The notes: generated from the letters alone by a model not told the origin. A stretch of DNA of 41,701 bases from Erythrobacter sp. (GCA_030065195.1 JASJDE010000016.1:1-41701); one strand, 5' to 3'. Positions 18,512 to 27,420 are shown, counted from the first letter of the stretch. Translations and numbers: made by a program.

Positions 18512-19066
18512 ATGCCGCGCATGACCGTCAACGATCGGCCGGTCGAGTTCGATCTCGATCCCGATATGCCGCTGCTTTATGCGCTGCGCGAGGCCGCCAA
18601 CCTCACCGGCACGAAAAGTTGCGGCGGAGGCGATTGCGTCGGCGCGTGCATGGTCATGGTGGACGGTACAGCCTTGCGCTCGTGCCGGATAACCATAGCC
18701 GAGGCCGAAGGGCGCTTCATCACGACAATCGAGGGGCTAAGCCGCGATCGCTCGCATCCCGTCCAACAGGCCCTGGTCGCCGATCAGGCGATCCAATGCG
18801 GCTATTGCACGCCGGGGATCACCATCGCGGCCGCGGCTCTGCTCCAGCGCAACGCAGCCCCGAGCAAGCAGGATATCGAAGCGGCAATCACCAATATGTG
18901 CCGCTGCGGAGTCTATCCCCGTCTCGTCGACGCAATCCAGCGTGCGGGCAGGGTGGCGCAGAGGCGCGAGAGTATCAGCGCTGCGCCGGCCCCCGGGATC
19001 AGTGCCGAGGACGCAGCGGAGATGGTTCCGGCGCTGCGAGTGCCCGAACCGCCCGATAGCGAATAA
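18512..19066 (+). CDS. 2Fe-2S small subunit of a xanthine dehydrogenase-type hydroxylase (orphan)
   Basis: A 184-residue iron-sulfur electron-transfer subunit like the alpha chain of isoquinoline 1-oxidoreductase. The N-terminal ferredoxin half has C37, C42, C46 and C58; the second cluster has QCGYCTPG (C96, C99) and MCRCGVYPR (C130, C132). The first motif is unusual: CGGGDCVGAC spaces the cysteines C-x4-C-x3-C, where the family normally has C-x4-C-x2-C. No molybdopterin-binding large subunit lies in this window, although partners are normally adjacent. The last 35 residues form an extra acidic, Pro-rich tail. Its partner may be encoded elsewhere, or it may serve a different enzyme. Confidence 0.85.
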   Translation: MPRMTVNDRPVEFDLDPDMPLLYALREAANLTGTKSCGGGDCVGACMVMVDGTALRSCRITIAEAEGRFITTIEGLSRDRSHPVQQALVADQAIQCGYCTPGITIAAAALLQRNAAPSKQDIEAAITNMCRCGVYPRLVDAIQRAGRVAQRRESISAAPAPGISAEDAAEMVPALRVPEPPDSE

Positions 19067-19069
19067 GCT

Positions 19070-21193
19070 CTAGAACCGTCCCGTCACCGCGAACCGTGCA
19101 TTTATGGGCGCGCCGACGGTTGCTTGGTGGGTTGCGTGGCTGTTGGGAAAGTACAGCGTGTCGGTCAGGTTCTCCAGATTGACCTGAAAGCGCCAATTGT
19201 CGGTCACATCGAAATACGCCGCTGCGTCGATCCGCGTGTAGGCAGGCAGCACCGCGGTGTTGCCGTTGTTGATGAAGCTTTCGTCCTGGTGGGTCAGGCC
19301 GAGCCCGATGCCGATCCTGTCGGTCAAAGTTATCCGATTCCAGATCGAGAACATGTTTTCCGGCAATTCGCGAGGGCGCAGCCCAGTGGGTCCCGAGCGG
19401 TCAACTTGCTCGCCATCGAGGAAGCTGTAGCCCGCGGACACGAACCATCCTTCGGTCACCTGACCCTGCAATTGCAGTTCGAAGCCTTGTATCTTCGAGT
19501 CGATCACATCGAGCGTGGCCGGATCGTTGTCGTTGGGCTGAGGCGAGCTTTGCTCGATCTCGAATATCGCCGCCGTCAGGCTGAGGCCCTGCATGAAGTC
19601 CCATTTGATCCCGGCTTCGAGGTTGGTGAAGGTGTCCGGTGCAAGCGCATCGTTGTTGCCATTGATATTGGCGAACTGCTCGCCCGAGCGGGGCAGGAAG
19701 CTCTCCGAATAGCTGGCATAGATCGAGATATTCTCCTGCGGCTTGATGATAAGGCCACCGCGTGGAGAGAATTCCTCGTCCTTGCGCGTGCGTAAGTCGT
19801 TGTTCGGAACGTTGAGCACTTCGATATCGAAGCTGTCGAAACGCGCGCCGACGACGACGCGCAGCCAGTCGGTCGGCTTGATCTCATCCTGGATGTAGGC
19901 CGAAAAGACGTCGATTTCGACTTGGGTGAAATCGTTGAGATCGGTCGTGAAACTGTTGGTGGTAGGCATACCGGAGGCGTTCACGCCAACATTGCCACGC
20001 AGGGCAAGCGGGCGAGTGGCGAGGAAGAACTCGCGGTCGTCCTGCGTCGTGTCGAAGAATGAATTGAACCGGTCCTGATCGGACGACGTGTTGATGTATT
20101 CGGCGCCTACCAGCAGCGTATGGCCGACGCCGCCGGTCTCGAACTCGCCGATCAGATTGCCGGTCAGGATGAGATTCTGGCGGACGGTGGTGTCGATGTA
20201 GCCGTCGAGTTCGGCGATGTTGGTCGCAGGGTCGTAATCGGTGGTGAAGAAGTTCGAGTAGACTTTGTCGTAGTCGCCGTAGAAGGCGGTGAAATTGCCC
20301 TTCAGGCTATCTGAGAACTCGTGCTGCAAGGTCGCGCGAAACAGGTGTGCTTCGAGCTCGTTGAAATTCTCTTCGGGATCGCCGAATTGCACGTCCTCCA
20401 GCGCTTCCACCGGACGGCCATCGGCGCCGGTCGGGATGCCGCGATCGACGAAGCGGTCGTGGTCGGCGAATTCGTAGGACAAGTCGAGCAGCGTGGACGC
20501 GCCCAGCTTGATGCGCGCTGTCGGATTGAACCCGATCCGCTCGCCATCGTAGAAGTCGCGATGGTTGTTGAGGCTTTCGTAAGCCGCGTTGAGGCGCACC
20601 GCGACGGTCTCGCCCGCAGCAAGGTTGATATCGCCCTGGATGCTGAATTCGCCAAACGTATCGACCGCAATCTGTCCGCCGCCGAAGGTCTCTCCTAGCG
20701 CGCCCTTCTTGGTCACGCGATTGAGGATGCCGCCGGTCCCGCCGCGCCCGAACAGCAGCGCGTTGGGGCCGCGCAGGATCTCGACCTGTTCGAGATTGTA
20801 GAGCCCGCGGTAATACTGCACATCGTCGCGCACCCCGTCGATGAAGAAGTCGGCGGTCGAGCGGACACCGCGGAACACGATCGCGTCGCGGTGGCCCTCA
20901 CCTTGCGAATTGTTGACGCCGGGAGTGTAGTCGACAATCTGGCCGATGGCAGTGAAGCCACGCTCGAGGATGTCTTCTTCGGTCGTGATCGTCACGCTCT
21001 GCGGGACATCGATGATCGGGGTCGGCGTCTTCACCGAGTTGACTTGGTCCGAATAGAGCACGTTTCCACGCACTTCGATCTCGCGATCGCCATAATCAAC
21101 GCTGTCTGCGCTGTCCGCTGTTTCGGCAAGTGCTGGGACTGCGACAGCAGCGCAGCCCAACAACAAAGCAGTACGCGCAGTTTTGAGAATCAT
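19070..21193 (-). CDS. TonB-dependent siderophore receptor
   Basis: A 707-residue outer-membrane receptor for ferric siderophores. The signal peptide ends at PALA (about residue 23). The plug domain includes PQSVTITTEED and the RGVRSTADFFIDGVRDDVQY region, then the gate sequence VEILRGPNALLFGRGGTGG. The rest is a 22-strand barrel ending in Phe. The plug wording is closest to catecholate-type (Fiu-like) receptors; the actual ligand is a guess. GGAAGGA lies just before the ATG. Two iron-box-like sites lie upstream, fitting iron-repressed expression. It converges on the 2Fe-2S gene with only 3 bp between them. Confidence 0.92.
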   Translation of the reverse strand: MILKTARTALLLGCAAVAVPALAETADSADSVDYGDREIEVRGNVLYSDQVNSVKTPTPIIDVPQSVTITTEEDILERGFTAIGQIVDYTPGVNNSQGEGHRDAIVFRGVRSTADFFIDGVRDDVQYYRGLYNLEQVEILRGPNALLFGRGGTGGILNRVTKKGALGETFGGGQIAVDTFGEFSIQGDINLAAGETVAVRLNAAYESLNNHRDFYDGERIGFNPTARIKLGASTLLDLSYEFADHDRFVDRGIPTGADGRPVEALEDVQFGDPEENFNELEAHLFRATLQHEFSDSLKGNFTAFYGDYDKVYSNFFTTDYDPATNIAELDGYIDTTVRQNLILTGNLIGEFETGGVGHTLLVGAEYINTSSDQDRFNSFFDTTQDDREFFLATRPLALRGNVGVNASGMPTTNSFTTDLNDFTQVEIDVFSAYIQDEIKPTDWLRVVVGARFDSFDIEVLNVPNNDLRTRKDEEFSPRGGLIIKPQENISIYASYSESFLPRSGEQFANINGNNDALAPDTFTNLEAGIKWDFMQGLSLTAAIFEIEQSSPQPNDNDPATLDVIDSKIQGFELQLQGQVTEGWFVSAGYSFLDGEQVDRSGPTGLRPRELPENMFSIWNRITLTDRIGIGLGLTHQDESFINNGNTAVLPAYTRIDAAAYFDVTDNWRFQVNLENLTDTLYFPNSHATHQATVGAPINARFAVTGRF

Positions 21194-21225
21194 GGAGTTC
21201 CTTCCGTCCTGTGCGGTTGGCGCTA

Positions 21226-21242
21226 TTGCAACTTATTCGCAA
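21226..21242. promoter_or_regulatory. Candidate Fur-type iron box, copy 1
   Basis: TTGCAACTTATTCGCAA, with TTGC/GCAA ends in inverted orientation, lies 33 bp upstream of the TonB receptor start. It resembles its twin 31 bp away, sharing ATTCGCAA exactly. Fur-like control of siderophore receptors is well known; that this site binds Fur is inferred. Confidence 0.5.
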
Positions 21243-21256
21243 CTGCAAGCGGGAAA

Positions 21257-21273
21257 TTGAGATTAATTCGCAA
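21257..21273. promoter_or_regulatory. Candidate Fur-type iron box, copy 2
   Basis: TTGAGATTAATTCGCAA aligns with copy 1 at 13 of 17 bases and is offset from it by 31 bp, about three helical turns, so both would face the same side of the DNA. It also lies about 70 bp before arsC on the other strand. Confidence 0.45.
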
Positions 21274-21344
21274 TTGGTGTTGCATGTGGCGAAATGGGCG
21301 CGCGTCGGTTAGCGAAACAGCGACATTCCCATGGAGATTCGGCG

Positions 21345-21689
21345 ATGAAAGCAACCATCTGGCACAACCCGAAATGCGGCACATCGCGTAAGACGCTGGC
21401 AATCCTTGAGAACCTTTCAAAGGTCGATGTGACGGTGGTCGAGTATCTCAAGGATCCCCCGACCCGCGAGAAGCTGGAGCAACTCTACAAGGACGCCGGG
21501 ATGGATCCGAAAGAGGGATTGCGCTTGCGCGGAACCGATGCCGAAGAACGCGGTCTGCCGGACGCCGGAGCGGATACGATACTCGATGCAATGGCGGCCG
21601 ATCCGATCCTGATCAACCGGCCACTGGTCGAAACCGAGAAGGGCGTGGCGCTGTGCAGACCGCAGGACGAGGTCCTCAAACTGCTCTAG
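21345..21689 (+). CDS. arsC: Arsenate reductase (glutaredoxin-type)
   Basis: A 114-residue thioredoxin-fold enzyme that reduces arsenate to arsenite with glutathione and glutaredoxin. The active-site motif NPKCGTSRKTL carries C11, and the C-terminal NRPLVETEKGVALCRP supplies the conserved arginines that separate ArsC from the related Spx/YffB proteins. The ATG at 21345 has GGAGA ten bases upstream; an in-frame ATG at 21294 lacks a site and would run into the promoter region. No arsR, arsB or acr3 is nearby, so this is a stand-alone gene. It overlaps the convergent MFS gene by 4 bp. Confidence 0.92.
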   Translation: MKATIWHNPKCGTSRKTLAILENLSKVDVTVVEYLKDPPTREKLEQLYKDAGMDPKEGLRLRGTDAEERGLPDAGADTILDAMAADPILINRPLVETEKGVALCRPQDEVLKLL

Positions 21690-23038
21690 CGTTGGTCGCG
21701 CGTCAGCTCGCTGTCGGCCTGGAGGCCGCGCCAGCCGAGAATGGCGACGGTCAGGCACAGCACGATGATCAGGCCGAAGCCCAGCCAGTCGCTGACGTTG
21801 TACAGCCATACGCCCAGCGCCGGCGCATAGATGAAGCTTGCACCAGCGACGGAGGCGACAACGCCCGAGGCCTGGCCTTGTTCGGCCCTCGTCACGGCCA
21901 GCGACGTCCCGGCCGTCGTGCCCGGCCTGAAAAGTCCGAAACCGAGCGATGCGATGGAGTACCCCAGAGCGATAGTGTGAAGCTCTTGTGCCGCTCCGAG
22001 AATTCCCGTTCCGAGAGACGCGATGAGCATGCCCGACAAGGTTGCGGCACGCGGTCCCAGATCGAAACGCGGAATGAGGCCCCATTGGGCGAGCAAGGTC
22101 GCTATCGCTCCGCACATCAGCACGATCCCGACCGGACCTGCTCCCGCTTCGGGATCTTCGCGCAGGCCCAAACGATCGAGCACCACGAAGCCCGAGATGC
22201 CGAGTATCATGGCTTGGGCGTGGCCTCCCACCAATCCCGCCGTCACCCAGGGGCGAATGCGAGTATCGAACCAACTCAGCCGCTTCGGCTCGACGTCGTC
22301 GCCTGGCTCGTAGTCGGCCTGATTGTCGCTCGGGGCACCGGAACCGCTCGAATAGGCAATGGTGCTCCCGCGGGCAGCGAATTGCGGCTCGTCATTGGGC
22401 AGCCGGAACCGGAGCAACACTAGCGCGGCCAGGCCAAGCAGGGCGAAACAGATGAACGGTCCTGTCAGGCCCAGCCCCATGAAGGGCAGAACCATCAAGG
22501 GCGCGAGCGCCGGTCCGATCACTGTGCCCAGGCCGAAGCTCGACGCGATCAGCGAGAGCGCCTGCGTGCGCTCGCTGCGCGGCGTGCGAGAGGCGACATA
22601 GGCTTGCACGGCGGGCGGTGCTGCGCTGCCGAAGCCGCCATAGAGGCTCCGCGCGGCGGCAAACGCAAGCAGCGCCCCAAATGCCGTGATCCACCCAGCG
22701 AGTCCGGCCCACAGCACCAATCCGCAAAGAGCCATCGAAACGACGAAGCCGACCAGGCCAAGCGCCATCATCGCCTTGCGGCCTCGACGGTCCGAACGCC
22801 TCGCCCAGATCGGGGCGCATACGACCCACAACAGGGCCGACCAGCTGTAGGCGAGGCTGATCCACACGTCGTCGACTCCGAGCGCCGTCCCGATCGAAGG
22901 CATGACCGATTGCATCGCGGTGTTGCCCGCCGCCGTGACCAGCATCACCATAAACAGCAGCGCCATGCGCCCGCGCGAAATCACTTTCGCCGGCGCCGGC
23001 ACACGTGGAGATGCAAGCTGGGAGTCGGCATCGGCCAT
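21686..23038 (-). CDS. MFS transporter
   Basis: A 450-residue polytopic carrier with twelve predicted helices. Motif A of the major facilitator superfamily is visible in the second loop (WARRSDRRGRKAMM). A long hydrophilic central loop, rich in Asp, Ser and Gly, separates the two halves. The closest general type is the TetA/MdtG-like drug-proton antiporter group, but the substrate is unknown. ATG 23038 is preferred to an upstream GTG at 23047. Its 3' end overlaps arsC convergently, which does not imply a role in arsenic export. Confidence 0.88.
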   Translation of the reverse strand: MADADSQLASPRVPAPAKVISRGRMALLFMVMLVTAAGNTAMQSVMPSIGTALGVDDVWISLAYSWSALLWVVCAPIWARRSDRRGRKAMMALGLVGFVVSMALCGLVLWAGLAGWITAFGALLAFAAARSLYGGFGSAAPPAVQAYVASRTPRSERTQALSLIASSFGLGTVIGPALAPLMVLPFMGLGLTGPFICFALLGLAALVLLRFRLPNDEPQFAARGSTIAYSSGSGAPSDNQADYEPGDDVEPKRLSWFDTRIRPWVTAGLVGGHAQAMILGISGFVVLDRLGLREDPEAGAGPVGIVLMCGAIATLLAQWGLIPRFDLGPRAATLSGMLIASLGTGILGAAQELHTIALGYSIASLGFGLFRPGTTAGTSLAVTRAEQGQASGVVASVAGASFIYAPALGVWLYNVSDWLGFGLIIVLCLTVAILGWRGLQADSELTRDQR

Positions 23039-23100
23039 GGTCAGCACCCGCTAGGCCAGCGGGCCGGGCCTTTCAATCCGGCAATATGTCGATGACGAGC

Positions 23101-23943
23101 CTATTCGAACGTTTCCGATACCGCTTCGTCGGATGGCCCAGCGAGCTGGCGATGGACCCCGGCAAGGACGGCCAGCAGCAGAGCCCCGACAATCGCGTTG
23201 GAAAGGCCGGACACTATTCCATTTCCGACATTGGATACCGTGTCGCCGAAAGCGGCAAGAACGAGTCCCAGAATGGAAGTCACCAACAAGGCGACGATAC
23301 CGATCGCGAGGATTAGCAGCAGGAAGAAAGCTGCCAAACGAAAGGAATTGCCCTTCGTCAAGGTCCAGGATCTGCGCAATGCGGCGATGGGGTTGAGCTG
23401 GTCTTCGATCGCGATCACTGGTGCGACCAAGGCGAACTTCACGAAAATGTAAAGCACCACCAGCGAAAGGAACAGTCCGAACAGGACCGCGGCTGCAGGC
23501 GGAGCGAATTGTCCCAGGATCGCCAACGGCAGGCCTGCGACGATCATCACGAACAGCACACTGAGGATTTGCGCCGCCAGATAGGATGGCGTGCTCCTCA
23601 ACCCGCGCTGCAAGGCTTCGCCGACAGTCGGTCGGGCACGATCGGTCAGGAGCGCGAGCAGGCTCAGAGTCCCGACGAACTGGGCCAGGGTTAGAACGAG
23701 CAGCAGGGGCCAATTGTTGGCATATTGCTGTAGCAGCGCGTCCACGGCGGCATTCATCGCCACCTCCGGATCGGTTCCGGGAGGTGCCTCGACCGGTGCG
23801 GGATTGATGGCTTCAGGCGCAATCAGGGCAAGCGCGAAATAAGGCAGGAAGAAGAAAAGGCCGACCACGGCGAGTACGGTGTCGCGATTGGCGCTGAGGA
23901 GCATCGTCGCTTCGTTCCAAGCCTGTCCCATATTCAATTTCAC
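23101..23943 (-). CDS. Six-helix membrane protein (GDPD membrane-domain-like)
   Basis: A 280-residue inner-membrane protein with about six hydrophobic helices and a Pro/Ala-rich external segment after the first (PEAINPAPVEAPPGTDPEVA). The run VAPVIAIEDQLNPIAALRRSWTLTKGN is typical of the membrane domain found alone or fused to glycerophosphodiester phosphodiesterases; no phosphodiesterase domain is present here. Role unknown. It is divergent from lipB with an 80-bp gap and lies 62 bp upstream of the MFS gene on the same strand. Confidence 0.8.
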   Translation of the reverse strand: MKLNMGQAWNEATMLLSANRDTVLAVVGLFFFLPYFALALIAPEAINPAPVEAPPGTDPEVAMNAAVDALLQQYANNWPLLLVLTLAQFVGTLSLLALLTDRARPTVGEALQRGLRSTPSYLAAQILSVLFVMIVAGLPLAILGQFAPPAAAVLFGLFLSLVVLYIFVKFALVAPVIAIEDQLNPIAALRRSWTLTKGNSFRLAAFFLLLILAIGIVALLVTSILGLVLAAFGDTVSNVGNGIVSGLSNAIVGALLLAVLAGVHRQLAGPSDEAVSETFE

Positions 23944-24023
23944 GGCGTGATCCCCCAGCTAGATAAGCGACTTCATGTCACTCGCCTCTTGATAAGCGCG
24001 CGCAATGCCCCCACGCAATTGCC

Positions 24024-24713
24024 ATGGCAAGCGTTGCACCCGACCAAAAGCATTTGGTTTCGCCCGAATGGAGGCGTGAAACCATCCAGGTGCCCTATCT
24101 TGCGGCGCTTGAGACGATGGAAGCGCGCAACAGCGCGATTGCCGCGGGCGAAGCAGAAGAACTGATCTGGTTGCTCGAACACCCGCCGGTCTACACGGCG
24201 GGTACCAGCGCGGACCCGACCGAACTGGTCGATCCGCGATTCGAGGTAATCGAAACGGGGCGCGGGGGACGCTACACCTATCACGGCCCCGGTCAGCGTG
24301 TGGGCTACCTGATGCTGGACCTCAACGAGCGCGGCAAGGATGTGCGCTGTTTCGTCCATTCGATTGAGGGTTGGGTGATCGCGACGCTTGCCGAATTCGG
24401 TGTCGATAGCTGGCGCGCCGAGGGCCGCGTTGGTATCTGGACGCAGGACGTCGACGGGCGCGAGGCCAAGATCGGAGCGATCGGTGTTCGCGTACGCCGG
24501 TGGGTGACGATGCACGGCTTTTCGGTCAATCTCGATCCGGATCTCTCGCATTTCGGCGGTATCGTGCCATGCGGTATCGAAGAGTTTGGCGTCACCAGCC
24601 TCGCGCGGTTGGGCAGAACGGTCTCGACCGACGAATGGGACGAGGCCCTGATGGCTCGCGCCGACGATTTTCTTGACGCGCTCGATAAATCAGGGCGAAG
24701 GGCGTGCGGATGA
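24024..24713 (+). CDS. lipB: Octanoyl-[acyl carrier protein] transferase
   Basis: A 229-residue LipB that transfers octanoate from ACP to lipoyl domains, the first step of protein lipoylation. Signature regions are [12 protein letters not shown], the lysine of AKIGAIGVR (K149) and the acyl-thioester cysteine of [16 protein letters not shown] (C183). Length is normal. Its TGA overlaps the ATG of the small lipoprotein gene (ATGA). No lipA is visible. No strong ribosome site precedes the ATG. Confidence 0.95.
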   Translation: MASVAPDQKHLVSPEWRRETIQVPYLAALETMEARNSAIAAGEAEELIWLLEHPPVYTAGTSADPTELVDPRFEVIETGRGGRYTYHGPGQRVGYLMLDLNERGKDVRCFVHSIEGWVIATLAEFGVDSWRAEGRVGIWTQDVDGREAKIGAIGVRVRRWVTMHGFSVNLDPDLSHFGGIVPCGIEEFGVTSLARLGRTVSTDEWDEALMARADDFLDALDKSGRRACG

Positions 24714-24928
24714 AGCCTGCTCTAATTCTTGCGCTGCCAATTGTCCTTCTTGCGACCGCTTGCGAGGACGAAGTCGAGCCCGACACGGACAACACCGAAC
24801 AGGGCGGCGAAGTCGCAGGCGACGTTTTGGGCGGCTCGATCAGCGACGACATGATTCCGTTGGAGGAATTGCGCTCGCAATCTCCGCCTGCCGAACGTTC
24901 GTCGGGTGACGATGCAGGCGACGACTAG
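24710..24928 (+). CDS. Small acidic lipoprotein
   Basis: A 72-residue protein with a type II signal peptide: [18 protein letters not shown] gives a lipobox with the modified Cys at residue 18. The mature part is strongly acidic (many Asp and Glu) and has no recognised domain. Asp follows soon after the Cys, but inner-membrane retention rules are not reliable here. The ATG overlaps the lipB stop. An upstream in-frame GTG at 24704 would add two residues. Function unknown. Confidence 0.75.
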   Translation: MKPALILALPIVLLATACEDEVEPDTDNTEQGGEVAGDVLGGSISDDMIPLEELRSQSPPAERSSGDDAGDD

Positions 24929-24949
24929 CCGCCGCCTGCTCCGTTCTCC

Positions 24950-26062
24950 TTAAGCTGCGTCGGCGGCTTTCTCTTCCTCCAGCGTTGGGTAATCGATGTA
25001 GCCCTGCGGGATCGGGAAGTACCAGCTCTTGGGCACGTCCTTGTTCGGGTTGAAGTGTGCGCCGACCTTGATCCGCTCGGCGAGGTCGGGGTTGGAGATG
25101 TAAGGTCGGCCAAAGCTGACGGCATCGCAGCGCCCGCTAGAGACATCATCATCGGCCTGCTGTGCGCCGTAATCCGAGTTGAGGATCAGCGGGCCGGAAT
25201 AGTTCGCGCGGATGACCGGGTCTTGCTGCGGAACGTCGGTCTGGCCGAATGTGCCATCGGGGCCCGGCTGACGCAGTTCAACGAAGGCGAGGCCGAGCTC
25301 TTCGCAAACCTTGGCAGCCGCTCCGAATGTGGCTTCCGGATTGCTATCGTCGGTGCCCTGAGAATCACCGTTGGGTGAGAGGCGGATACCGACACGGTCT
25401 GCGCCCCACACATCCACGATCGCTTCGAGCACTTCGCGCATAAAGCGGGTGCGGTTCTCGGGCGAGCCGCCATATTCGTCGGTGCGATGGTTGGTTCCAT
25501 CACGCAGGAATTGGTCGACGAGGTAGCCATTCGCGCCGTGGAGCTGCACGCCGTCGAACCCGGCTTTCTTGGCGTTTTCTGCGGCGCGGCGATAGTCGGC
25601 GACCGTGCGATCGATGTCTTCCTTCGTCATCTCGCGTGCGGTGACATATTCTTGCTTGCCGATCGGCGTGTGCGCTTCGCCCGGCGCCTTGGTGGCGCTG
25701 GCGGAAAAGGGTGGCTGTCCATCGAGGAAGTAAGGATGCACGATCCTTCCCATGTGCCACAGCTGCAAGACGATCATTCCGCCAGCATCCTGAACGCCTC
25801 TGACGATCGGTTTCCAGGCCTCGGTCTGCTCGTCGCTCCAGATCCCCGGCGCGCTTGGCCAGCCGAGCCCTTCGGTGCTGATGCCCGTCGCTTCGGTCAG
25901 GATCATCCCAGCGCCAGCGCGCTGCTTGTAATAGGTGCCCATCATCTCATTGGGCACGAACATCGGATCGGCGGCGCGGCCCCGGGTGAGCGGGGCCATG
26001 AAGATACGGTTCTTGGCTTCGAGCGCGCCCATTGTGAGCGGCTGGAACAGAGCGTCGTGCAT
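24950..26062 (-). CDS. Old Yellow Enzyme-type alkene reductase (NADH:flavin oxidoreductase)
   Basis: A 370-residue FMN-dependent TIM-barrel ene-reductase of the NemA/XenB type. Visible motifs are FMAPLTRGRA near the N-terminus, LQLWHMGR, the ligand-binding pair in GVQLHGANGYLVDQFL (H-x-x-N), the Tyr-containing RTDEYGGSPENRTRF, and the late SFGRPYISNPDL phosphate loop. It probably reduces activated alkenes or nitro-compounds using NAD(P)H. ATG 26062, preceded by GAGGA, gives the expected N-terminus; a longer frame to 26101 is less likely. Confidence 0.93.
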   Translation of the reverse strand: MHDALFQPLTMGALEAKNRIFMAPLTRGRAADPMFVPNEMMGTYYKQRAGAGMILTEATGISTEGLGWPSAPGIWSDEQTEAWKPIVRGVQDAGGMIVLQLWHMGRIVHPYFLDGQPPFSASATKAPGEAHTPIGKQEYVTAREMTKEDIDRTVADYRRAAENAKKAGFDGVQLHGANGYLVDQFLRDGTNHRTDEYGGSPENRTRFMREVLEAIVDVWGADRVGIRLSPNGDSQGTDDSNPEATFGAAAKVCEELGLAFVELRQPGPDGTFGQTDVPQQDPVIRANYSGPLILNSDYGAQQADDDVSSGRCDAVSFGRPYISNPDLAERIKVGAHFNPNKDVPKSWYFPIPQGYIDYPTLEEEKAADAA

Positions 26063-26129
26063 TGGCGAAATCCTCGCGTTCGGTTTCAATTGGCTATCCA
26101 CTTGGAGAACCCAACGCTAAGGCGCAAGC

Positions 26130-27032
26130 ATGGAAAATGAGGGGGCGTCACAAGAGAAACTTGCTGGACGCTGGGGCGTTGCCGGTCCGGCGTTGCTGTT
26201 CGCCGTTCTGCTAACGGGCAATTTTGCGTTGGCGCTTGGTCCTTGGCTGGTGCGCGAGGCCGACACCGGGCCGGTGAGCGCTGCCTTCTGGCGGTTGTTC
26301 CTGGCGCTGCCGTTCCTGATGGTGTTCGCGCGGATGGCCGGGCAGAAGCTTACCGGCATGCCGAAGAAGACGCTGGTGCTCGTCGCGGTCGGTGCCCTGG
26401 CCTTCGCGAGCGATCTCGCCAGCTGGCACATCGGGATCGGCATGACCCGGCTGGGCAATGCGACGCTGTTCGGCAATGCCGGCTCGATCATCCTGCTGTT
26501 CTGGGGCTTCATCGTCGCGCGCATACTGCCGCGCGGGTTCGAATGGCTTGCGATCGTCTGCGCGCTGGGCGGGGCAGGAATCTTGCTGGGCCGTAGCCTC
26601 GAAATCTCGACCGAAACCTTCGTCGGCGACCTCTTCTGCCTGACCGCCGGGGTGCTCTACGCGGTGTACCTGCTGACCTTGCAAGGCGAACGCGCCCGAT
26701 TCGGATCATGGAGCCTGCTGATGTGGGTGAGCGTGTTCGCCTGCCCGTTCCTGCTGGTCCTCGCGCTGGCCCTTGGAGAGCCGGTTTGGCCAACCAACTG
26801 GACGCCGATCCTGATCTTGTTCGTCACCAGCCAGCTGATCGGACAGGGCCTGCTGGTGTTCTCGCTAGGCCACTTTCCGCCGCTGGTGATCGGGTTGGCG
26901 CTGCTGACACAGCCTGCTGTGGCGGCAATGATCGGCTATGCGCGGTTCGGTGAGGTGCTGATGCCGCTCGATGTGGTTGGGATGGTGCTGTTGGGGAGTG
27001 CGTTGGTTGTGGCTCGAAGCGCTAGAGCCTAG
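26130..27032 (+). CDS. EamA/DMT-family transporter
   Basis: A 300-residue inner-membrane protein with ten hydrophobic helices in two EamA repeats, of the drug/metabolite transporter type (RhaT/YdcZ-like). The substrate is unknown. It is divergent from the ene-reductase with 67 bp between starts. Its TAG stop lies inside a CTAG that also supplies the stop of the convergent gene at 27029, a four-base overlap. Confidence 0.88.
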   Translation: MENEGASQEKLAGRWGVAGPALLFAVLLTGNFALALGPWLVREADTGPVSAAFWRLFLALPFLMVFARMAGQKLTGMPKKTLVLVAVGALAFASDLASWHIGIGMTRLGNATLFGNAGSIILLFWGFIVARILPRGFEWLAIVCALGGAGILLGRSLEISTETFVGDLFCLTAGVLYAVYLLTLQGERARFGSWSLLMWVSVFACPFLLVLALALGEPVWPTNWTPILILFVTSQLIGQGLLVFSLGHFPPLVIGLALLTQPAVAAMIGYARFGEVLMPLDVVGMVLLGSALVVARSARA

Positions 27033-27403
27033 TTCAAAAATCTAGTGGTTCTGCAAGTTGGCGCACGCCGCAAGAGCGGTAGAACCATCGCGCGTCTATC
27101 GCGGCTGCTGAATCCCAAATGAGTGCCGAGGTAGATATATGCTCCATACAAATGCCAAACTGGAACCACACCTTTTCGATTTTGATCGAATCCTTTGAAC
27201 TGGAGTTCTTTAACGAAAGAGATGTCGACCTGATCGACCAAATTGTTCTGGTGAACTTGGTGAATGCACATAGATGCGAGAGACGCCAAATTGCCGTCTT
27301 CGACTGATGTTCGAACGTGCAAAGCGGCAGAGAGACAAACAAAGAAAAGCGTGAGCAGCGCCGATGTTACAGTCCACCCGAGAATTCTCGCAGCCTTGTG
27401 CAT
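27029..27403 (-). CDS. Unrecognised small membrane-anchored protein
   Basis: A 124-residue protein from ATG 27403, 17 bases after the nadA stop, in the same direction. Residues 7-28 form one strongly hydrophobic helix (GWTVTSALLTLFFVCLSAAL), which could be a membrane anchor or uncleaved signal, followed by about 95 soluble, probably periplasmic residues with several aromatic residues and two cysteines. I recognise no family. Base composition differs from the neighbours: 27121-27300 has about 44% G+C by my count, against about 58% for the start of nadA. It may be a recent arrival or decaying gene. An overlapping 102-residue frame is only its shadow. Confidence 0.55.
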   Translation of the reverse strand: MHKAARILGWTVTSALLTLFFVCLSAALHVRTSVEDGNLASLASMCIHQVHQNNLVDQVDISFVKELQFKGFDQNRKGVVPVWHLYGAYIYLGTHLGFSSRDRRAMVLPLLRRAPTCRTTRFLN

Positions 27404-27420
27404 CAGGCCGAAGGGGATAA

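Noticed and set aside
27034..27342. 102-residue frame on the minus strand
   Set aside because: The alternative frame from 27403 has a clear membrane helix, a start 17 bp after nadA and a better position.
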